Of a DNA stretch of 64,000 bases, positions 1 to 11,325 are shown in pieces. Position 1 is the stretch's first letter, and the number at the start of each line of letters is the position of its first letter. The DNA is taken from positions 310,322 through 374,321 of the forward strand of contig JAGFNQ010002312.1 of assembly GCA_024364735.1 (NCBI GenBank), in the 5' to 3' direction. The notes beneath the pieces were generated by a model. That model was not told the DNA's origin. It did not search any database and saw nothing but the letters and a program-made list of their open reading frames with translations. Both the position numbers and the translations under genes were made by a program. The stretch is from Boesenbergia rotunda. Taxonomy: Eukaryota; Streptophyta; Magnoliopsida; Zingiberales; Zingiberaceae.

Positions 1-876
1 CTCACTATGACATTATCTGAATTTTTGTTTTGGCTATTCATAGGACTAGATAGCTTAAGGACTTAACCAATTACTTGAAATTTGAAAACATAGTATTGGG
101 AGGAGGTGAGATGATAGTACGTTGGGGAAACCAACTCTAATAAGATCAAGTCTACTTGGTCTCTTTAGACTGGTGAAACCAGCCGAAGCTACCAATCCAA
201 GACCCAAGCTAGTTAGACCAGAAAATGACCTAATTTAATTTGAAAATGAAATTTCATTAAAAGGCTTTGTCTAGGAAAGGGTGGATGATCCCATAAGGCT
301 ACGGCCAAAGAAGCCTAGTGCCTCGCCAAGACCTGGAAGCCAATTTCTGAAATTCAAATTCAAAATTATCTTTTGTCAAATTCGAATCTAACACAAATTT
401 CAAATAATTATAGATTCTAATCTGTTTTCAAAATTCTATTTTTCAAACTTATTCTGTTTCAAAAATCACTTAATCAGTGTTCAAAATTTCTGCTTTCTAA
501 ACTTATTTTTTTATCAAATCTGTTTTCAAAATTAAATAACTTTTTTCAAAATAAATGAAAATTCCTTTTCAAAATTAATTTTTACCTTCAAACCTGTCTC
601 ACAAAGAACTTTTAAGGTTAACTGTTTGAAAATCCTAGATTGGGGTGAGACAGGAAAATTAAGTTCAATTAAAATTTCTTTTACGTTGTGTTTTAATTCA
701 GAGGATAATTTCAACATAGTCAAACTATGATTAACATAGTCAACCTTAGTCAACTGAGTCAAACATGATCAAACCTAGTCAACACTAAGGTCTTAGATAA
801 AGTCAGTCTATGTCGGATACAGGGGGAGTTCTTCCTAATGTTTTTTAGATTTCTCAAAATCCTTGTGCTTTAAAAC
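1..876 (+). repeat. First copy of a tandemly duplicated retroelement spacer
   Basis: This segment matches 1828-2690 in the same orientation, at an offset of about 1827 bp. Landmarks common to both are the start CTCACTATGACATTATC, a GGGAGGAGGTGAGATGATAG block, AAGGGTGGATGATCCCATAA, and the CATAGTCAAAC-type repeats near the end. The copies differ by scattered substitutions and small indels. No convincing reading frame is present. Confidence 0.8.
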
Positions 877-1560
877 NGCAATTCTTCAATGCGGTCTAAC
901 CAACGAACAACTCAAGCTAGTCGGTTCATTTGGATGTGCTAGAGAAATGTGGGAGAAATTGATCAATCTTCATCAAGAAATCTCAGATGAAGAAGAAGAT
1001 CAGGTAAGTTATCTCGCACTCTCGGTCCAAGCACAGATAGCCGAGTCAGAGTCTGAACCTGAACCCAGAGTCGAAATCGAACCAGCAGAATCAGACAACG
1101 AACTGACTGAGATGGTAACCAATTTCAAATTCTTTTCTAAATTAGAATTAAATAATCAAGCTGATACTGTAATGGTCGAGGAAGTATAACTTTTGCAGGG
1201 AAAACTCCAAGAGAACCATCAAAGAAGGAGCTTCAACCGGTACCCCAAGTCCGACTCAGACACGGAATCAGAAGATGAATTTAGATCCGAGACAGCAACA
1301 ATTAAGGGGGAGATTCCTAATAAGGAATCAAAAGGTAAAATTACAAATTTGAATTTTAAAAAATCATATAATTTGTTACATATGCAGGGAGAGAGGCCAC
1401 TACCAGAAACTAAGTGTCCTACCCGTAAGATTCAAACGATACCCACCGACTGGCAACAAAGAAGACGAGCTCCAAAAGCACGAAAGAACAAGAGTCGCAT
1501 TCAATGCTTCAAGTGTCAGGAGTTTGGGGCATTACAAAGAGGAATGCACAGATAAACGTT
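863..1560 (+). pseudogene. SIRE-like Copia gag remnant with broken zinc knuckle
   Basis: Gag coats retroelement RNA in virus-like particles. The translation contains CGLTNEQLKLVGSF followed by MWEKLINLHQEISDEEEDQ, the pattern of the UBN2-like gag core of SIRE Copia elements. An acidic linker, a stop at 1189 and a second block from 1193 rich in basic and acidic residues follow. At the end the knuckle begins CFKCQEFG, but a GGGG run at 1526-1529 shifts the frame, so the His and last Cys fall in another frame. The N-terminus is missing: an ambiguous base (877) sits where the upstream repeat stops and gag-like sequence begins. It cannot encode a working protein as read. Confidence 0.7.
877..877. 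other. Single ambiguous base (N)
   Basis: This is the only N noticed in the window. It falls at the junction between the first spacer copy and the gag remnant, which makes an assembly or polishing problem at the duplication joint possible. Confidence 0.95.
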
Positions 1561-1827
1561 ACAAAGATCCAGGGAAACAACCAAAATGGGTAACTATAAT
1601 TTACATCCAAATCAACTCTTTACCTTGAATACTGATAGTTTAATTAATCTCCCTTGGTCAAATTTAGATATGGTGCATGCTTAGATAACTTGATGAAATC
1701 ATGTATATTAGCAAAGTCAAAATTCAAAATGTTAAGACAAGAAAATGAGACTTTGAAAATTAAAATTGTATATACAAGAAAAAACTGATTAATAATTTTG
1801 CAAACTTAGAAAATCCTGAAATTTCTC
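1561..1827 (+). other. Degraded gag-pol linker of the SIRE-like element
   Basis: Downstream of the knuckle the sequence still reads, with frameshifts, as lysine/glutamate-rich coil such as KFKMLRQENETLKIKI (around 1710-1770), typical of the stretch after the knuckle in SIRE-like polyproteins. No open frame of useful length remains. Confidence 0.45.
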
Positions 1828-2690
1828 CTCACTATGACATTATCGGAAGTTTTTGTCTTGGCTATTCATAGGACTAGATACCTTAAGGACTTAACCAATT
1901 AGTTGAAATTTGACAACATAGTATTGGGAGGAGGTGAGATGATAGTACGTTGGGGAAACCAACTCTAATAAGATCAAGTCTACTTGGTCTCTTTAGACTG
2001 GTGAAACCAGCCGAAGCTACCGATCCAAGACCCAAGCTAGTTGGACCAGAAAATGACCTAATTTAATTTGAAAATGAAATTTCATTAAAAGGCTTTGTCA
2101 AGGAAAGGGTGGATGATCCCATAAGGCTACGGCCAAAGAGGCCTAGTGCCTCGCCAAGACTTGGAAGCCAATTTCTGAATTTCAAATTCAAATTATCTTT
2201 TGTCAAATTCGAATCTAACACAAATTTCAAATAATTATAGATTCAAACCTGTTTTCAAAAATTCTTTTTCAAAATCACTCTTTTTCAAATTCAAATCTGT
2301 CTTCGAAGTCAATTATACTTTTTCAAAAATAAACATTTTTTTTCTTTTTCAAAGTTAAACATTTTTTCAAAATTATTTTTACCTTCAAACCTGTCTCACA
2401 AGAACTTTTAAGGCTAACTGTTTGAAAACCCTAGATTGGGTGAGACAGGAAAATTAAGTTCAAATTAAAATTTCTTTTATGTTGTGTTTTCATTCAGAGA
2501 ATAATTTCAACATAGTCAAACCATGATTAACATGGTTAAACCTTAGTCAACTGAGTCAAACATGGTCAAACCTAGTTAATGCTAAAGACCCTTCAAGCAC
2601 TTAGATAAAGTTAAGACAAGTCGAATACAAGGGGAGTTCTTTTTAGATTTATTCTCAAAACCTGATGCTCTAAAATTTAGTATCATTTCA
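1828..2690 (+). repeat. Second copy of the duplicated retroelement spacer
   Basis: Direct repeat of 1-876 (see that entry). The gag remnant lies between the two copies, so the unit gag plus spacer appears to have been duplicated in tandem. Confidence 0.8.
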
Positions 2691-4437
2691 GAATAAGACC
2701 TTCAAAAATTACTCAAAATTCTTGGTATATTACTATCTCTTTGAAAAATTATTATCATTTCAAAATATTTCTTTTCAAAAACTGTGTTATTATTATTACT
2801 TCAAATTGAGGTGTCAAAAATTTATCTCCTTGAAAGTTTCATACTCAGAAGATTATTCAAAATTATTCTTTTGTTTTTAATAAACCCTAAAGACACAGAG
2901 GAAGGTCCATTTCATGATCCACTAGGACTCCTAGGATGTGTCAAATTTAGGGGGAGTTTGATTCAAAAGAAGAATTTCTGAAATTTTTTTTGGTAATTAT
3001 TTGTTTTGAAGTTATTAGATAATTCTTATAATTTAAATCAAACCCTAAAACTCAGAGGAAGATCGCTTGTAGTCAACAAGCTTCCTAGGACTGGGTTAAG
3101 TTTAGGGGGAGATGAAATTAAAAGAATTATTGAACATTTTCAAAATTATATGTTTTCATGCACTGCAAGTTCAAAATCCTTTTGAAAACTTAAATAATTT
3201 TTCTGTCAAAATACTATTATTTTACAAAATTCTTGTGGCTTATGAAATTAATTTTATAATATTTACTTGGGTTGGAGAAAATTTTCCAGGACACTTAGGA
3301 AAATGTCCTTGTAGTCAACAAGGTTTCCTAGGATTGTGTCAGACTGGAAAAGAAACCTAGTCAAGTAAAATATTTTGTGTTCAAAATGCATAATTCTTTT
3401 CAAAAATTACTTATACTTTTCAAAGTCTAATTCTTTTCAAAAATTACTTATACTTTTCAAAGTCTAATTCTTTTCAAAATTACTTATATCTTTCAAAGTC
3501 TAAATACTTTTTTAAAAGTACTTATGTGTTTCAAATCTTAATTTATTTCAAAAGTACTTAGATTTTTCAAAAATGCATAATATTTATTTCAAAAGCACTT
3601 TTGAAGATTCAAAAGCACTTATATCTTCAAAAATACATAATATCTGTCAAAAAGTACTGCAATAATGTTTTCAAAAGTATAAATATTTTTCAAGGCAATA
3701 TTGTTCTAAGTGCGTGAATTTTCTAAAAAATTGGCCTACAAATATAAAGTATCTTTTCAATACTTTTCCAAATAAAGTTTTGTTGGTGCAATTTAAAACT
3801 TTTTGCTATACTTTCAAGAATTATACTAAGTATTTTCATGCTTTCAAAACTCATAGGCTCTGATACACAAACGCTCTCCTTAAAACTTCTCTCAAAATAT
3901 TTTTATATTAGACTTAAAAATGGTCTAAAACATAAGGAGAAGAGTTTTACATTAAGGGGGAGAGAAAGGGAATTTTATTTTTAAGCTATTTCAAAATTTT
4001 AAGCATTTCTAAGTGGTTCGAAGTTATTTTTAGTGCATGTTGTTTAAATAAAATTTTCCTTAGTAATCAAAATTTGTCTGAGAAAAAGGGTTTTTAACAA
4101 AGTTTAAGCTTGCTTTTCAAAAGTGTCTATGGATACAAATACTTTTGCTCTTTTTTTTTGAAAAATACTTTGTCAAAAACCTATTTTTGGTAGAACTCAA
4201 AACTCCCCATTAGAAACCTTGCTAACCCATGTATGCTTTTGATATATGTCAAAGGGGGAGGAAAGGTCAAAGTTAAGTATTTTAAGTAGTTTATAACACA
4301 AGTATTCAGGGTTTTATGAAAAATAAAGAATTTTTTTTCTCAACTCTACAGTTATGCTTCAGTTATGCTTCACTGCTTACCTTATGCTCTTAACTGTTGT
4401 AATTTTTTCCTTAACTTTGAATTGTGTTGCCATAATC
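2560..4437 (+). repeat. SIRE-like 3' spacer with repeated stem-loop and polypurine modules
   Basis: Several modules repeat the same order: an AACCCTAAAGAC-like start, a short inverted repeat around CTTGTAGTCAACAAG, a CCTAGGA box, then a polypurine tract such as TTTAGGGGGAG. They lie near 2570-2640, 2880-2960, 3040-3115 and 3270-3360. Further GGGGGAG tracts occur near 3955, 4255 and 4441. The same modules occur inverted at 13084-13760 in the - strand relative. One open frame (2784-2981) includes INPKDTEEGP and GLLGCVKFRGSL; the relative encodes a near-identical peptide at 13625-13813, so either the DNA or a small peptide is conserved. Between modules the DNA is AT-rich with many TTTTCAAAA runs and no recognisable gene. 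Confidence 0.6.
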
Positions 4438-4451
4438 AAAAAGGGGGAGAT
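4438..4451 (+). promoter_or_regulatory. Polypurine tract of the SIRE-like element
   Basis: AAAAAGGGGGAGAT lies directly before the LTR start TGTTGG. This is the expected plus-strand primer position for reverse transcription. Confidence 0.75.
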
Positions 4452-4600
4452 TGTTGGTGCAGGGAGCACCAGATCGAACCTTGTTTTGATATTGGCAAAG
4501 GATTCAAAGTTAAGGATTGTTTGGTATCTAATAATGCTGCTTGAGAGTGCAGGAAACAAAGTCCTAGCGAAGGGCTGCTAAGCACCTAACGATGGGCTGT

Positions 4601-6901
4601 TGATAACCGTTTTTTGTCGCGTTACGGTTTCAAATACAATTTAAGTACCGAATTCCTCTAAACTAATGTAGCATAGAGTAACCCGAGTCGTCTCCCAACG
4701 AATGTAATTGGTGCAAGATAAATCTCAATGATCGTATTTTATTGCTTTTAGGTTTGGGATATGAAATTGGGTTTTGAATTTGAGAACTATGACTACGAAA
4801 TGAATAACAGAGCAAATATGAAATCTAATTCAAATTAAGAAAAGACAAGACAGATAAGGAAATCTAATTTAACCTAACTACGATTGCAGCAAAGAAAGGA
4901 CAATATGAAAGAAGCATTAACAAAACTGAACACAGAACATAAACCTACAGCATTAAAGAAATCTAATCTCCTAACTTAATTGCATTAAACTGAAGACAAG
5001 AAATGAAGATCTACGATAAGAAAGCAATTAAACTAACGAAGCAATTACTGAAAATCCATCAACTGAACAATAAGCAATTAAACTAATGAAACATTGCAAG
5101 AATCTATGATAAGGAAAATTCAAACTGAAGTCCAACTTATGAAAGGGGCATTTCATCGAATACATAGTAGACATGCTTTAAAAGATTTCTAGTACGTGCA
5201 ATTTGAATTAGGGAAAGATCCATCAAATACAAACATTTAACGATCATACACATAACAATTTCAACATTAAGAACAATCAATATCAGATTCAAATTGAAAC
5301 ACGTAATTGGCCCAAAGATGATGTGCTGTGAAGAGGAGAAATTGCTGGGATGCAAAACTGTAAGAAAGAACTGCTGTAGAGGGAAACTGAGAATCAAAAG
5401 CTGTGAAGAACTGCTGCATCTGATGAAATTGCAGTGAATAAATTGTTGCTCGAAATGCTGAAGAGCTACAAGAAATGCTATGAACAAGCTACTGCCGTGA
5501 AGAAGAAAATTGAATTGCTGCTAAAAACTGACTTGCTGTGAAATTCTGTGTAAGAAATTGCTGCCGAAGAACTTCTGTGAAAGAAATTGCTGAACGAAAT
5601 TGATGAAAAGGTGCTGAAATGAAACTGCTGATGAAGAATTTCTGCCAAATCGGATCTAATCTGATGAAGACAAGCTGCTAGGAAATGGATCTAAAGAAAC
5701 TAGACAAAGAAGAAACCCTTTCGAGCAGTGAAGAGGAAGCTGGAGGTGAAGTCGATTAGGGCTCGGAACCCCTGAGCCCTAGCTGTGGTCGGCGGCGATG
5801 AAGTGGAAGGCAGATGGAGTTGATCGAATCGATGTCGGGAACCCCTCAAACGGCGATCGATCGAAGCTCCGGCCGGCCCTTGGTGGAGGTAGAGAAGATG
5901 GGTTGAGACGGGAACCCCTCGTCTGCAACCACTCTCCCCCGATCGCCCTCGCCTGTGGAGAAGATGGAGTGTCGAGACGACGATGACCTAGCTTCCGCGA
6001 CGTTGCCCTCTTTTGATCCCTGTCTGCGCGGTTCGGTCCAGTCACCAGCTTCAGCTTGAGTTCGGTCAGCCAAGTCAGTTGGATTCAGTCAATTACTTGA
6101 GTTCCAGCCAGCAGTCCGGTTCAGTGTAGGTTCAATCTAGGTTCAATCTCAGCCCAGTTCATCAGTTGGTTCAACCAGCCAAGCATTTGAGTTCAGCCAG
6201 CCTTTAGTTCAGTCCAACAGTTGGTTTGGTCCAGCACTTGGTTCAATTAGCCTTGGGTTCAGTCCAACAGTTGGGTCAATCAGCCAAGTCAGCTTAGAAG
6301 GAGATTAACAACGAACGGCTGAGATCGATTTGGCTTCATCCAACGGTTAGATCTCTTCCGATCTGAACCAAACTCCACAGATCTCAATCAATGGTCCTGA
6401 TCTACCTATCCCCAGCTCGGATTGACCAAATCAGTGGCGGATGGTCCAGATCTTCCCTTTTCTTGAATGGATGGTCTAGAACATCTTGAGCTCGATCCAA
6501 CGGTCAGATCACTTCTGATTTGGCTGAAATTTTCAGATCTTGATCTCTGGTCATGATTGATTCTATCTTGGACTCGGATCGACCAAAAGTTGACCGATGG
6601 CTCAGATCTAGCCGTTCTCTGGAATGGACGGCTCCTATTAATCCGATACTTGATCCTTTTGATCTGGAGCCAAGCCTGACTCAAGTCTGACCCAATTTGA
6701 TCTAGGTCCATGATCAATTGAAACCTACAAAATGATATTTAAATTAAGTGCCAAAAATATCCCAAATATACAAAGATTAGAATTAAAAGCCAAAATAGGG
6801 AAAATACATGAAACCTAATAAAATTACAAACTTAAGCATATAAAATATGGATCAAACATGGATTTTAGAGCCGAAAATAATCAACAAAATGATGGTTATC
6901 A
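4601..6901. mobile_element. Solo LTR nested in the SIRE-like LTR
   Basis: The insert begins TGATAACC at 4601 and ends GGTTATCA at 6901, an 8 bp inverted terminus of the TG...CA type. It is flanked by the direct repeat GCTGT at 4596-4600 and 6902-6906, a 5 bp target duplication as made by LTR retrotransposon integrases. No second LTR, primer site or pol gene is seen, so a solo LTR of 2301 bp is the simplest reading. The middle (about 5700-6700) is GC-richer with GTTCAGTCCAACAGTTGG-like repeats near 6070-6290. Short open frames around 5779-6073 overlap on both strands and are not credible genes. Confidence 0.75.
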
Positions 6902-6910
6902 GCTGTCAGG

Positions 6911-7070
6911 AAACCAAGTCCTGGCGAAGGGTTGCTGGGCAAAAACCAAGTCCTGGCGAAGGGCTGCTAGGCGAAAACCAAGTCCTGGCGAAGGGCTGCT
7001 AGGCGAAAACCAAGTCCTGGCGAAGGGCTGCTGGGCGAAACTCAAGACCTGGCGAAGGGCTGCTGGGCAA
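6911..7070 (+). repeat. 32 bp minisatellite, five copies
   Basis: Five tandem 32 bp units, each beginning AAACCAAGTCCTGGCGAAGG or a close variant. A further diverged unit lies left of the solo LTR (around 4554-4583), so the insertion split an existing array. Confidence 0.85.
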
Positions 7071-7547
7071 AAGTCCAACTGGAGGATCCGGTTGGCACCA
7101 GGTAAACTCTCCCGAGAGGAGTAGGTGAGGACGCGTTCCCCTTTAGGGAACATTAGGCGTCGGTTCGACCTAGGGCTCCATTTTGGAGACCCAAAGTCAG
7201 AACCAAGACAGCTAAGGCTGTATAAACTAACATAATATTTGCTGTTTTGGACTAACCCTGGATGCAGGACCGCAGGACTGTGTATCTGCAGCTCAGAGAA
7301 CCTCAGAGGAGTGAGGCAGTAGCTGAGCAGGGCGCCCCGGAGGTTTCGGGCGCCCCCAGAGTCAACCGAAGTCAGCAGACAAAGAAAAAGCCCCGACAGC
7401 AGCATTTCGGGGCGCCCCTGATGTTTCGGGCGCCCTGCGCGCTCCGGGCGCCCCGCGTGTCGCGGGCACCCCCAGTGAAGCCCCCACTGCCAGCTGCCGA
7501 AGCGCGCCCTCGCGAAACCAAATGGATGAAGCTTTGACCGGTCAACC

Positions 7548-7630
7548 GGGCGCCCCGAGCGCTCCGGGCGCCCCGAGCGCTCCGGGCGCCCCGAGCGCTC
7601 CGGGCGCCCCGAGCGCTCCGGGCGCCCCGG
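7548..7630 (+). repeat. 18 bp GC-rich minisatellite
   Basis: Four perfect units of GGGCGCCCCGAGCGCTCC plus a partial fifth, in the LTR upstream of the TATA box. Related GGCGCCC motifs are scattered from 7330. Confidence 0.9.
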
Positions 7631-7715
7631 TCAACTGTTATCCCGAAGTCGAAGCGATCAGTCATGACCGAGAGCACGCCGGATCAGAGGCCACGTGGGA
7701 GGGCGCCCCCAGCCC

Positions 7716-7723
7716 TATATAAA
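7716..7723 (+). promoter_or_regulatory. Probable LTR TATA box
   Basis: TATATAAA follows the GC-rich repeats and precedes GGGCCCTCGACCCC, a typical position for the retroelement promoter in an LTR. Confidence 0.55.
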
Positions 7724-8149
7724 GGGCCCTCGACCCCAGGTTTAAAACATCAATTCCATTGAACGCAATCACGCTCTTCTGCTCCCGCGCTCTGCTCCAG
7801 AACCCTCCAGACTCGAGATACAAGCGCCGGCGACGTCCAACTGCTCTGGAACTTCGATTTACACCGGACGTCGGTAACAAAGAAAAGCTGTCCTTTTTTC
7901 TTACTGTAATTTACTGTAATCAATCTTTGTAAAATTGTTTTGCGCGATTATAGTATTGCCTATAGTAAACGGTCAACGACCGTGGGCCTTGGAGTAGGAG
8001 TCGACCCAGGCTCCGAACCAAGTAAAAATCTTGGTGTTCGCATTGTCTGATTTTGATTATTCCGCTACGCAATTGCTCTTTACGAAATCCGAACGATTTG
8101 CGACATTAACCCCCCCTCTATCGCATCTCTCGATCCAACACAACCTTCC

Positions 8150-9457
8150 TCTAGTTCTCGATTTCCTAATGCTGCCTTCTAGCAAGCTTTTCAAACCAGA
8201 ACATTCAAACTTCTACCTTGTAGGTCTATTGATAGACGTTTTCTATATGACCACTGTCCCTCTATTAAAGAGGTGATTGATTTCTACAAACTCGAATTCT
8301 TCCTTTCCCTTGAGCGGACCATCAACGTTGTCCTCGTCTCAGAATTCTACAACAATTTGCAACAAGGACCGTAAGGGGGTTTTGACTTTACGACTCGGGT
8401 AGCCAAAAGGAATCTTGACTTTTCCTACGATATCTTGGTCGAGTATCTTGGTGGTCGACGATCGCCAAACTTTTATTCTATCTACCCTGAACATCCCGAT
8501 CCTTTACTCCCTCCGTTTGAGGGAGTCACCCCCGATGCCATATACGAGCATTTCTTTGGCCATCCTAGGCCAGCTGGCCCCGATGAGTTAGGGTCTGATT
8601 TTCCTACCTTTGCGGCCCTTCGTCATTCTCCTATCGATTACATTCTATTCAAGATCATCACTCAATGCATTCTGCTAATTACTTCCAAACCCCTTACTGA
8701 GATTCGCCCATATCACTGCCTGATGCTCTATGGCATGCATCGCCACTTGGATTTTGACATTATGGAGAGTATCTTCCAGTCTATCATCTCCTATAGAGAA
8801 CCTAGCCGTTGTACTGTTTACATGCCTTTCGGTCACGTCATTACTGACTGGCTTCAGTCAGTCAGTATTGATGTGACCAAGGGCAAGACAGTGCCCATGG
8901 TTCGACAGGATTGACAACTTGGTAAATGTGTGTTTGCTAAGTCTGGCATCGTTGTTGGGCCTCAGGATCAGGGCCTCATATGGAAGGACGGGCGAGGTCT
9001 AGGCGAGCTACCTCGGGGCGCACGCATACAGGTACCAGACGCACCGACTGTTCATTAGGAGGCGCCCGCCGCAGCAGCTGACTATGAGTACGAGTCAGAT
9101 CCCGACCTCCGCTGGCAGGTTGCAGAGCTGGAGCAGATGATGCAGCACGAGTTTCACGTCTCCGAGCTCTGGCAACAGGAGGTCCGCTCTGAGTTTCGGT
9201 CTTTTGATCGCAGACTACTCGCGATAGAGTCCGACGTCTCTGGGATCCGCTTCGGGCACCAAGCATGGGTCGAGGAGTGGCGCGCGTGGGCGGCTGGTCA
9301 TCCGTACCAGTCTACACTTCATGGAGTTGCGCCCTCCAGCAGTACTGCCCCGGGGTCGTTCCTACCTGACGATGACACGACCTACGATCCCATGCAGGCT
9401 GATGACCCCCCCCCCCCCCCGCTGAGGATTGATGGTGGTTATATTCATGATTTGTGA
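8150..9457 (+). pseudogene. Plant-transposon (Transposase_32-like) gag-like protein, broken
   Basis: The frame reads through HSNFYLVGLLID, then after a frameshift VIDFYKLEFFLSLERTI, a stop near 8372, and the long open part 8435-8914 with FAALRHSPIDYILFKIITQ and LTEIRPYHCLMLYGMHRHLD. It ends after another stop with an acidic/proline C-terminal part (9137-9457) containing VAELEQMMQHEFHVSELW, a likely short coiled coil. The central region resembles the family called putative plant transposon protein, found in large non-autonomous plant elements; its biochemical role is not known. At least one frameshift and two stops break the gene. The family assignment rests on remembered sequence style and needs a profile search. 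Confidence 0.5.
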
Positions 9458-10250
9458 TCTGACTGTGATATGACTGTTATGGCTTTGTGCTGTATTTGAC
9501 TATGCATTGATGCATTACTATGCATCTGACTATCTGACCATTTCGTGTATTACATACCATCTTATGTTTTTTTTCATTCCATGTTCATATGATACGTATG
9601 ATTGTGTTATCCTGCTTTATCTTTATCATATGTTGTCATATGCTTTCAAAATTAATCTTATTCTTTGTTGTTTTTGGGAAAACCCTGGGTTAAGAGGGAG
9701 AATTTTTAAGAACTTAACAACCAGTCTACACCCTGTTGTGGAATGTCAATTGTTAATGCAGTCTGATCTTGGACGAATCAGAGTTACAGAAATTTTTCTG
9801 AAAATTGATCGTCCATAGACAAATCAGAAATTTTTCTGTATCAATCATCAGTCTGATGAAACTACGCTACTTATTGTCGTATGATGCATATACATCGTTG
9901 CCATGATACATTTATGGTATATGCCTCTCATATGCAATTCAAAAAATCATCCTTTGACTTACTTGTCATATGAAACATATACATGTTTGACCATGATATT
10001 ATTCTGTATTTGTTTTCATGTGCACTTCATAATTACCTTTGATCATTTTGGGGAGAGACCCTCGGTTAAGGGGGAGATTTATTTAATCTTAATAACCATA
10101 CCCTTTTCGATGTTTGACAAAGGGGGAGACAATGGTTGATTAAGTTTAGGGCTGTGAGATTGTAGGGGGAGGATCTTGATTCCCTTACGATAATTGAATG
10201 GACTTCAATTGATCTAATACCTAAACTTAAATCGGGATTGTCAAACAACA
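9458..10250 (+). other. Element spacer without gene
   Basis: AT-rich spacer with CATATGATACGTATGATTG-like repeats and two TTAAG(A/G)GGGAGA tracts near 9694 and 10068, plus CAAAGGGGGAGACAATGG near 10118. Short frames exist, but none resembles a known protein. Confidence 0.5.
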
Positions 10251-10263
10251 AAAAGGTGGAGAT
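10251..10263 (+). promoter_or_regulatory. Polypurine tract of the second SIRE-like element
   Basis: AAAAAGGTGGAGA-type purine run directly before the LTR start TGTTGATGCAG. Confidence 0.6.
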
Positions 10264-10382
10264 TGTTGATGCAGTCTGGCCCGATTGTTGTTTTGGTGTT
10301 GACAACGATTTAAGTTTGGTTGAATGAATTCTGATTAAGTCCAGGTGGATCGGGAGATCGTACGCTGACATGAGAAAAGTCC

Positions 10383-10465
10383 TAGTGGGACTAGACACAC
10401 CTAGTGGGACTAGGTGAAGTGGAAAAGACCTAGTGGGACTAGAGTGAAGTGGAAAAGACCTAGTG
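10383..10465 (+). repeat. CCTAGTGGGACTAG direct repeats
   Basis: CCTAGTGGGACTAG occurs about five times, each copy itself an imperfect inverted repeat (CTAG...CTAG), within the LTR. Confidence 0.8.
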
Positions 10466-10482
10466 GGACTAGGTGGAACCCT

Positions 10483-10650
10483 GGTGAGTGAAGCCAGGTC
10501 CTAGCTTGGGAAGCTAGGTTGAATGAAATCCTGGTGAGTAAAGCTAGGTCCTAGCTTGGGAAGCTAGGTTGGATGAAATCTTGGTGAGTGAAGCCAGGTC
10601 CTAACTTGGGAAGCTAGGTTGAATGAAGTCCCGGTGAGTGAAACTGGGCA
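10483..10650 (+). repeat. 50 bp tandem repeat, about 3.3 copies
   Basis: A unit beginning CTGGTGAGTGAAGCCAGGTC and containing CCTAGCTTGGGAAGCTAGG, a short hairpin, repeats at about 10483, 10533, 10583 and in part at 10632. Confidence 0.8.
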
Positions 10651-10736
10651 TGGAGTCTTGGTCCGGGGGATTGAGAATGAGTCAAAGAAGGCTGGGAGCC
10701 CGTTCTCTTGACTTAGAGTGGAATTGGTTTTGGCTG

Positions 10737-11325
10737 GATCGGTCTGGTGACCGATCAGGGAAGTTGGCACGGACTTCCTTTGTGGATCGGTCTGGTGACC
10801 GATCCAGAGAAGTATGATCAGTCTGGTGACCGATCAGGGAGCGAACAGAGACGTTGTTTGACTTCTGTTCTACTCCTGATCGGTCTGGTGACCGATCAGG
10901 GAGAGAACAGAAGCTTTTGTGTTCGGCTCCTGATCGGTCTGGTGACCGATCAGGGAGACCTTCAGGTCATTCTGATGAACGATCAAATGTCGCGAGTTTC
11001 TCCTTATAACCGATCAGGCTTCAACCTGATCGGTCAGGAAGTGTCATGATCGGTCCCCAGACCGATCAGGCCACAACCTGATCGGTCTGGTGACCGATCA
11101 ATGGGTTTTGGCTGCGAAACTGGAAAAACACTCTGCAAAGGGGTGGATCGGTCTGGTGACTGATCAACGACCTGGGATCGATCTGGTGATCGATCATAAG
11201 AAGTCACGATTTCGGGTTTCTCACTTGGGACCGATCAGGCTGGAGCCTGATCGGACTGGGCCTATCCTGATCGGTCTAGTAACCGATCAGGGTTCACTCT
11301 GATCGGTCTGGTGACCGATCAGTAG
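10737..11325 (+). repeat. Palindromic GATCGGTCTGGTGACCGATC cluster
   Basis: About ten copies or close variants of GATCGGTCTGGTGACCGATC, a near-perfect palindrome able to form an 8 bp stem. They lie near 10738, 10786, 10818, 10879, 10934, 11079, 11147, 11177, 11260 and 11300. Related inverted motifs sit between them. Open frames through this block are repeat artefacts. Confidence 0.85.

Larger units (their letters stand above)
1..8140 (+). mobile_element. SIRE-like Copia retrotransposon, 3' half with 3' LTR
   Basis: The left part of the window reads as the interior and 3' LTR of a Copia element of SIRE type. It holds a degraded gag with a zinc knuckle (about 863-1560), a long spacer full of polypurine motifs, a polypurine tract at 4438-4451, and an LTR starting TGTTGG at 4452 and ending CCAACA at 8140. 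No integrase, reverse transcriptase or RNase H reading frame can be seen between gag and LTR, so the copy is non-autonomous or internally deleted. The 5' LTR lies outside the window. The 3' boundary is inferred from the inverted TGTTGG/CCAACA ends; no target duplication can be tested. Confidence 0.7.
4452..8140 (+). repeat. 3' LTR of SIRE-like Copia, interrupted by a solo LTR
   Basis: The LTR begins TGTTGGTGCAGGGAGCACC and ends CGATCCAACA. Without the 2301 bp insert at 4601-6901 and one 5 bp duplication it is about 1.38 kb, normal for SIRE-like LTRs. It contains a 32 bp minisatellite, an 18 bp GC-rich minisatellite and a TATA box near 7716. Open frames across the GC-rich part, including collagen-like ones on the - strand, are products of the repeats, not genes. 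Confidence 0.7.

Noticed and set aside
5779..6073. Overlapping 60-90 residue frames on both strands
   Set aside because: GC-rich part of a solo LTR; mutual shadows with no known domain.
7372..7677. Collagen-like 101-residue frame (- strand) with GARSARGARSARG repeats
   Set aside because: Produced by the 18 bp GC-rich minisatellite in an LTR; opposite frames are equally open.
10747..11302. Frames with repeated RSGDRSG/GLVTDQG peptides
   Set aside because: Translation of the GATCGGTCTGGTGACC palindrome cluster in an LTR.
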